This document shows positions 34,704 to 38,689 of a stretch of 38,689 nucleotides of DNA, in pieces. The first letter of the stretch is position 1. The number at the start of each line of letters is the position of its first letter. The position numbers and the translations under genes are program-made. The notes under the pieces were generated by a model. It saw nothing but the letters and a program-made list of their open reading frames with translations. It did no database searches and had not been told where the DNA came from. This DNA comes from Bacteroidota bacterium (GTDB lineage: Bacteria; Bacteroidota; Ignavibacteria; UBA10030): NCBI GenBank assembly GCA_015661185.1, contig JACVXU010000005.1, forward strand, positions 1-38,689, read 5' to 3'.

Positions 34704-35866
34704 AAAAGCAAGCTAGGTTACTTATAGCGACCATACTGGTTGCGATCCCGATGCTGCTCGCATTCAGCGGGTTCGTCGAGGATGATTCCCGATCAAAGAC
34801 ATTCACTGTGGCTAAAGGGGGGACGCTCGAGGTCTCCGTGGATGGGGGCGATATCAAGATCAGCGTGTGGGACAGAAATGAGGTGTTTGTGAAGGTGGAT
34901 GGAATCGATGACGAAGATCTCGATCGCTTGAAAATGAAGCAAAGCGGAAATGATGTTCGGGTGGAATTTCGCAATCGAAGGGGTTGGAGCGGCTGGAATA
35001 GCGGCCATTTGCGGTTTGAAATCACTCTCCCATCACAATACAATGCCGATCTGCACACGTCCGGCGGAGATATCGCGGTGAAGGGGACAGTCAACGGAAA
35101 AATCTCGGGGAGGACATCTGGCGGTGACGTGAAGCTCGAAGACGTCAAAGGTGGACGCGTTGAGTTGTCGACGTCGGGCGGTGACATGAGAACGGGGGAT
35201 GTTCAGAGTGACGTAGTCCTAAAGACCTCCGGCGGGAACATTGAGATGGGCATCGTCGGAGGTGAAGCAGATGTATCGACCTCAGGTGGTGACATCGTTG
35301 TCAGAAGTGTTGGGAAATCGTTGAAAGCGCACACTTCCGGGGGAGATATAGAGATTGGGGATGTAGGGGGTGAAGCGAGAGTTTCCACTTCAGGCGGCGA
35401 TGTGCGTGTTCGCAAGGTGACGGGAAATGCGACCCTGAGCACTTCCGGTGGCAATATCCACCTGGAAAGCGCTAGTGGAACCGTGAAGGCTAATACGTCT
35501 GGCGGCGATATTTCCCTCCAGAATATTTCTGGGTCGATCGAAGCGGCCACTGCCGGCGGAGACGTTGATGCAGAACTCCGGCCAAGCGGAAAAGGTCGAA
35601 GCAAGCTTTCTTCCGCGGGTGGACAGATCACGCTTTCCGTACCTGAGGATACAAAAGCGACGATCGAAGCAACAATCCGAATCGAAGGGCGTTGGGGAAG
35701 CCGCAAAGGTGAATACAAAGTGCGGTCGGAATACAAAGCAGATACTTACGAACAGGACCAGGATGAATGGGAAATCCGGGCAACATACAAGCTCAACGGC
35801 GGCGGTGATCTCATTGAGCTTAAGACAGTAAACTCTGACATCAGTATCCGGAAGCTTCGTAAATAA
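34700..35866 (+). CDS. DUF4097 beta-solenoid protein, exported
   Basis: A 388-residue protein with a signal peptide (LLIATILVAIPMLLAFSG). A DUF4097-type region begins with KGGTLEVSVDGGDIKI. From residue 120 to 284 there are ten copies of T[S/A]GG[D/N], spaced 18 residues apart (19 for the first two). This predicts a right-handed beta-helix with one coil per repeat. The tail (ATYKLNGGGDLIELKTVNSD, ISIRKL) caps it. DUF4097 proteins are often encoded beside sigma/anti-sigma genes, and the role is unknown. GAGGAGGT precedes the start, which overlaps the anti-sigma stop, so expression is coupled. A terminator follows. Confidence 0.9.
   Translation: MKKQARLLIATILVAIPMLLAFSGFVEDDSRSKTFTVAKGGTLEVSVDGGDIKISVWDRNEVFVKVDGIDDEDLDRLKMKQSGNDVRVEFRNRRGWSGWNSGHLRFEITLPSQYNADLHTSGGDIAVKGTVNGKISGRTSGGDVKLEDVKGGRVELSTSGGDMRTGDVQSDVVLKTSGGNIEMGIVGGEADVSTSGGDIVVRSVGKSLKAHTSGGDIEIGDVGGEARVSTSGGDVRVRKVTGNATLSTSGGNIHLESASGTVKANTSGGDISLQNISGSIEAATAGGDVDAELRPSGKGRSKLSSAGGQITLSVPEDTKATIEATIRIEGRWGSRKGEYKVRSEYKADTYEQDQDEWEIRATYKLNGGGDLIELKTVNSDISIRKLRK
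35057..35602 (+). repeat. 54-base coding repeats of the DUF4097 gene
   Basis: Ten in-frame units encode T-S/A-G-G-D/N followed by 13-14 variable residues. The period is 54 bases (57 for the first two units). The protein motif is kept, but codons differ from unit to unit (TCC GGC GGA, TCT GGC GGT, TCG GGC GGT, TCA GGT GGT). The repeats are therefore old and held by protein selection, not a recent DNA expansion. Confidence 0.9.
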
Positions 35867-35894
35867 GCATTTTCGACGGCTAGTGATGATCCCG

Positions 35895-35936
35895 AACCCC
35901 CGGCCTTTTGAGACCGGGGGTTTTTGTTTGATTTTT
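35895..35936 (+). terminator. Rho-independent terminator after the DUF4097 gene
   Basis: AACCCCCGG (35895-35903) pairs with CCGGGGGTT (35914-35922) in a nine-base stem with a ten-base loop, followed by TTTGTTTGATTTTT. It ends the first ECF operon 28 bases after the DUF4097 stop and excludes the upstream in-frame ATG at 35883 as the start of the second ECF gene. Confidence 0.92.
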
Positions 35937-35995
35937 GCGTGTAACTGCGCTAGGTTTGTCAAAAGAAAACTCACGATTCTTCATTGGACGATGTC

Positions 35996-36022
35996 AACCG
36001 GGTCTTCGGTGCTGTCGTCTAA
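35996..36022 (+). promoter_or_regulatory. ECF-type promoter candidate before the second ECF sigma gene
   Basis: AACC (35996-35999), a 17-base spacer and GTCTAA (36017-36022). It is the same bipartite element as before the first ECF gene, with one base more in the spacer and no T-run. A transcript from here would begin near 36029, leaving a leader of about 25 bases before the ATG at 36054. Confidence 0.45.
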
Positions 36023-36053
36023 TAATCGAATGCCAGAAGAGGAAGCCTTCCGA

Positions 36054-36608
36054 ATGCCCGCTGACCGGGAGCGGCAACTGATACTTGATGTGCAGGAGGG
36101 AAGCCATGACGCATTTCGTCAGCTTGTCGAGCTGCATATGCGGCGAGTGTACGATCTCGCATATGGTTTTGTGAATAATCACGATGACGCAGAAGACATT
36201 TCGCAGGAAGTCTTTGTGAAGGTGTATCATTCAATCAAGCATTTCAGGCAGGAGTCCGGTTTCAGCACGTGGGTGTACAGGATCGCTGCCAACAGGTCGC
36301 TTGATCGGTTGAAGCAGCGGAAACGTTCTGCTGCGCGCCTTGTCCCGATGGAAGAATCACAGATCAGTACACTTTCGGCTAACCCAGGAACAGACCACAT
36401 CGATACGAGCGCTCACATTGAACGAGCACTGCACGAGTTGCCGACTTTGCAGCGCGCAGTAGTGATCCTCCGCCATATGGACGGATTCTCCACAAAACAG
36501 GTGAGCGGCATTCTCAGATGCTCGGAGGGGACTGTGAAGACACATCTTCACAGGGGACTCAAAAAGATGCGGAAGAAGCTGGAGCATTTAAAGGACAACG
36601 GTTCATGA
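36054..36608 (+). CDS. ECF RNA polymerase sigma factor (second of two)
   Basis: A 184-residue ECF sigma factor with region 2 (DAFRQLVELHMRRVYDLAYG, DDAEDISQEVFVKVYHSIKH, STWVYRIAANRSLDRLKQRK) and region 4 (LPTLQRAVVILRHMDGFSTK, QVSGILRCSEGTVKTHLHRG). The start at MPADRERQLILDVQEGSHDAF is chosen because this is the usual ECF beginning, AGAGGAAG lies eight bases upstream, and it sits just after the candidate ECF promoter. ATG codons at 36030 and 35991 are in frame and possible. The anti-sigma gene overlaps its stop codon (ATGA). It differs clearly from the first ECF factor, so it is not a recent tandem copy. Confidence 0.93.
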   Translation: MPADRERQLILDVQEGSHDAFRQLVELHMRRVYDLAYGFVNNHDDAEDISQEVFVKVYHSIKHFRQESGFSTWVYRIAANRSLDRLKQRKRSAARLVPMEESQISTLSANPGTDHIDTSAHIERALHELPTLQRAVVILRHMDGFSTKQVSGILRCSEGTVKTHLHRGLKKMRKKLEHLKDNGS

Positions 36609-37462
36609 AAACACATCGGACAATCCAGAAGAACCTGTATGGTTATCTCAGGGACGAGTTGTCGGTTGAAGACCGGCAGGCGATTGAGACACACATGAAG
36701 TCGTGTGCGGCGTGTGCTGGCGAACTTCAGTGGATGCGTGAAGCGGTGAAACTCCTCGCGCAAAAGGCACGGCGACCAAGTGAGCGCCGGAGCGAATTGT
36801 ATTGGCAGCAGTTCGCTGAAAAGGTCGAGCGAAGGATCCAGTCGGAATCGGCGGAAGGTGAGCCGCATTCGTTCGTCGGACGATTGCTGGACCTGCTTGT
36901 GGAAAATCGGAAGCCGATTAGCTTCGGATTCGCGTCGGCATTGTCCCTCATTGTTCTCGCATTCGCAGTCTGGAGTCTCTGGACTGAGCCTCCAGCCCTA
37001 GACCAGGTCACGTTGGATTCTACCGGTTATCGATCGAACGGGCTGCAGGCGAGTATTCAAAAGACTGCCATGGAAGTTCGAGCTGCAGACTACCTCGAGC
37101 AGTCAAAAGTCCTCCTCATTGGAATCATGAACACCGATACGAAATCGCTGGTCGGATCAAAGTCTCTCCTCCGTCGCCAGCGTGAGATTTCCAGGACGCT
37201 GGTCAGCGAATCGCAGGAGATCTCCTCGGGTCTCACAGATCCGTCTCAACAGCGACTGAGAGAACTGGTCTCGGACCTGGGGCTCATCCTCGTTCAGATT
37301 GCTAACCTCGAGACTGACCACGGCGTCCAGGGGGTTGAGATTGTCAAGGGGGGCGTTGAACGGAACGGCATCTTGTTTAAAATAAACCTTGAAGAGATGC
37401 AGCGGGCAGCACAGCCCTCTCGGAACAAGGGAGATGAAAAACAAGCGAAGTCGAATATCTGA
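36605..37462 (+). CDS. Membrane anti-sigma factor with zinc finger (second of two)
   Basis: A 285-residue bitopic protein. The cytoplasmic domain has the zinc motif His30-x3-Cys34-x2-Cys37 (THMKSCAACAGEL). One transmembrane helix lies at about 106-128 (FGFASALSLIVLAFAVWSLW). The outer part of some 155 residues is mostly helical and charged (LLRRQREISRTLVSESQEIS; LRELVSDLGLILVQIANLET) and has no HEAT signature. It should hold the second ECF factor. AAAGGA precedes the ATG by nine bases, and the start overlaps the sigma stop. An in-frame upstream extension inside the sigma gene is rejected. A HEAT-repeat gene follows after 13 bases. Confidence 0.87.
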   Translation: MKTHRTIQKNLYGYLRDELSVEDRQAIETHMKSCAACAGELQWMREAVKLLAQKARRPSERRSELYWQQFAEKVERRIQSESAEGEPHSFVGRLLDLLVENRKPISFGFASALSLIVLAFAVWSLWTEPPALDQVTLDSTGYRSNGLQASIQKTAMEVRAADYLEQSKVLLIGIMNTDTKSLVGSKSLLRRQREISRTLVSESQEISSGLTDPSQQRLRELVSDLGLILVQIANLETDHGVQGVEIVKGGVERNGILFKINLEEMQRAAQPSRNKGDEKQAKSNI

Positions 37463-37475
37463 AGGGAGAAATACC

Positions 37476-38689
37476 ATGAAAAGCAAGCGATCACAGTGCT
37501 GGAAATCCAACGTGTGCCTTGTTCTGGTTCTGCTCACGACGTGGACGCTGCAAGGGAGTCAGGCCGTTGCTCAGAGCGCAGTCGCGATCACGAAGCCATC
37601 GCATACTCCTCGGGCGAAGGCCGCTCCGCTTTCGGCAGCTGCCGCTGAGGTGGCCGGCCTGGATGGGCTCTCATTCGAACTGAGCCAGACTCCGGCTGCG
37701 ATGGAACCGGCCGGCATGGCTCTGGATCAGTTGCACTTTGAGCTTGCACAAATCGCACCGCGAATGCACTTCGATGCGGATTATGAACTCGCTCTCCCAG
37801 GGCTCTCTGTGGCACCGATGGCATTGGCGCAGACTGAGGCCGCGATCGGGTCGTTGAACTATGAGCTATCAGGGTTGGTTCCGACAATCGCCGAAGGGAG
37901 CTTGTTCTGGCAGGATGTTGCCGCCGTTGCTGGTCAGGAATCTGGTGCGGCTGCCAAGTCCTACCAGAAAGCATACGATTTCGTCCTGGATAAGAAATGG
38001 GTTGAGGCTCAGAAAGAACTCGACAATTTCATTAGCAAATACCGGAACAGTTCCTACGTCGATGCAGCGCGCTATTGGAGATGCTACACGCAAGAGAAAT
38101 CCGGGAACTCCTACGAAGAGGCGTTCAAGAAGTATCAGGAATTCGTCAAATCATATCCTCACAGCAGGTGGGCCGATGATGCCAGGACAAACATGATCCG
38201 GATCGGCTCTGATCTGGCGAGGCAGGGGAAGAGTGAGTACACCACGATCGTGCAATCACTGCAACAGGGAGATGATGAGGATGTGAAACTGACGGCACTC
38301 TATGCCCTCAGGAGCAACGCCGATGAAAAGGCCCTGCCGGTGATCATGAATCTTTACGATCATTCGAAAAGCGACAAAATGCGTGAAAAGATCGTCTATG
38401 TGCTCGGCAGTTTTGACTCACCACAAGTTGTGCCGAAACTTGCAGATATCGCGATGAAAGATCCGAGCCTGAACGTCCGGAAGAACGCTGTGTATGCTCT
38501 CGGTAATACGAAGAAAAGTGAAGCGTCGTCCTCGTTGAAGCAGATCCTCAAGTCACAGGCAGACCCCGAGATCCGGACGACCGCACTCTATGCTCTTGCA
38601 AACGTCGGTGATGATGACCTCATTCCGTATCTGGCAGAGATCGCAAAAAACGATCCGAATGAGAAACTTGCACGCACAGCAGCATATTC
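37476..38689 (+). CDS. Exported TPR/HEAT-repeat protein, 3' end outside the window
   Basis: An open frame of 404 codons that runs off the end. It begins with a signal peptide (VCLVLVLLTTWTLQGSQAVAQ). A region of about 110 residues follows with three loose copies of a L..L.FEL/NYEL pattern (LDGLSFELSQTP, LDQLHFELAQIAP, IGSLNYELSGLVP). Next comes a TPR/YbgF-like part (YDFVLDKKWVEAQKELDNFI; FKKYQEFVKSYPHSRWADDA). The rest is HEAT repeats of about 31-36 residues (VKLTALYALRSNADEKALPV; VRKNAVYALGNTKKSEASSS; IRTTALYALANVGDDDLIPY). AGGGAG lies eight bases before the ATG. As third gene of the second ECF operon, it is a likely effector or sensor in the envelope. Confidence 0.88.
   Translation, partial: MKSKRSQCWKSNVCLVLVLLTTWTLQGSQAVAQSAVAITKPSHTPRAKAAPLSAAAAEVAGLDGLSFELSQTPAAMEPAGMALDQLHFELAQIAPRMHFDADYELALPGLSVAPMALAQTEAAIGSLNYELSGLVPTIAEGSLFWQDVAAVAGQESGAAAKSYQKAYDFVLDKKWVEAQKELDNFISKYRNSSYVDAARYWRCYTQEKSGNSYEEAFKKYQEFVKSYPHSRWADDARTNMIRIGSDLARQGKSEYTTIVQSLQQGDDEDVKLTALYALRSNADEKALPVIMNLYDHSKSDKMREKIVYVLGSFDSPQVVPKLADIAMKDPSLNVRKNAVYALGNTKKSEASSSLKQILKSQADPEIRTTALYALANVGDDDLIPYLAEIAKNDPNEKLARTAAY

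Noticed and set aside
35883-36053. Second ECF factor starting at 35883
   Set aside because: That frame runs through a strong terminator hairpin and the candidate promoter; the standard ECF N-terminus begins at 36054.
33103-37462. The two ECF/anti-sigma pairs as a recent tandem duplication
   Set aside because: The sigma factors differ in linker, in region 2 and 4 sequence, and the anti-sigma outer parts are unrelated, so a recent copy is unlikely.

Overview
This window looks like a chromosomal segment of a bacterium from the Bacteroidota / Chlorobiota / Ignavibacteriota side of the FCB group. The best clues are a type IX secretion C-terminal domain with the NYPNPFNP motif on a peptidase, a bacterial geranylgeranylglyceryl-phosphate synthase homologue, a DUF6132 protein, DUF4097 and DUF3109 proteins, and a set of TPR/HEAT envelope proteins. 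Ribosome binding sites are often good GGAGG types. The best promoters are ordinary TTGAAT/TTGACT-17-TATATT types rather than the -33/-7 type usual in Bacteroidia. Genus cannot be fixed from the sequence. No stretch longer than 300 bases lacks a gene, and no tRNA, rRNA, CRISPR or insertion sequence was seen.

Layout. 1-0.9 kb: the end of msrQ and a small TPR protein. 0.9-2.2 kb, minus: FmdB zinc ribbon, rhodanese, DUF6132 and DUF302, a tight sulfur/redox-flavoured cluster. 2.4-5.2 kb, minus: aconitase. 5.3-7.5 kb: an M1 metallopeptidase exported for type IX secretion. 7.6-11.5 kb: the carbamoyl-phosphate synthase large subunit, split inside its oligomerisation domain into two genes, with a gene for an exported Spy/CpxP-like protein lodged between them. 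11.7-18.4 kb: a four-gene envelope unit (giant TPR protein, outer-membrane barrel with a TonB-box-like stretch, SPOR protein, TonB). 18.4-24.9 kb, minus: ClpS, AlaS, GGGP synthase, GmhA, polyprenyl sugar-phosphate transferase and a small membrane protein. 25.0-26.7 kb, minus: HIT protein and NADP isocitrate dehydrogenase. 26.9-28.8 kb: a TPR protein with a BamE-like module, then DUF3467. 28.9-33.0 kb, minus: DUF3109, sigma-54, HslV, HslU. 33.1 kb to the end: two consecutive ECF sigma/anti-sigma modules with a DUF4097 beta-solenoid protein and a HEAT-repeat protein that runs off the window.

How the parts fit. Housekeeping genes (TCA cycle, carbamoyl phosphate, AlaS, HslUV, RpoN) are interleaved with envelope genes. 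The most unusual parts are the three-cistron carB1-spy-carB2 arrangement, the TPR/barrel/SPOR/TonB unit, and the paired ECF modules. Each ECF gene is preceded by the same AACC-N16/17-GTCTAA element, which suggests autoregulated envelope-stress circuits whose sensing side is built from HEAT repeats and beta-solenoids.
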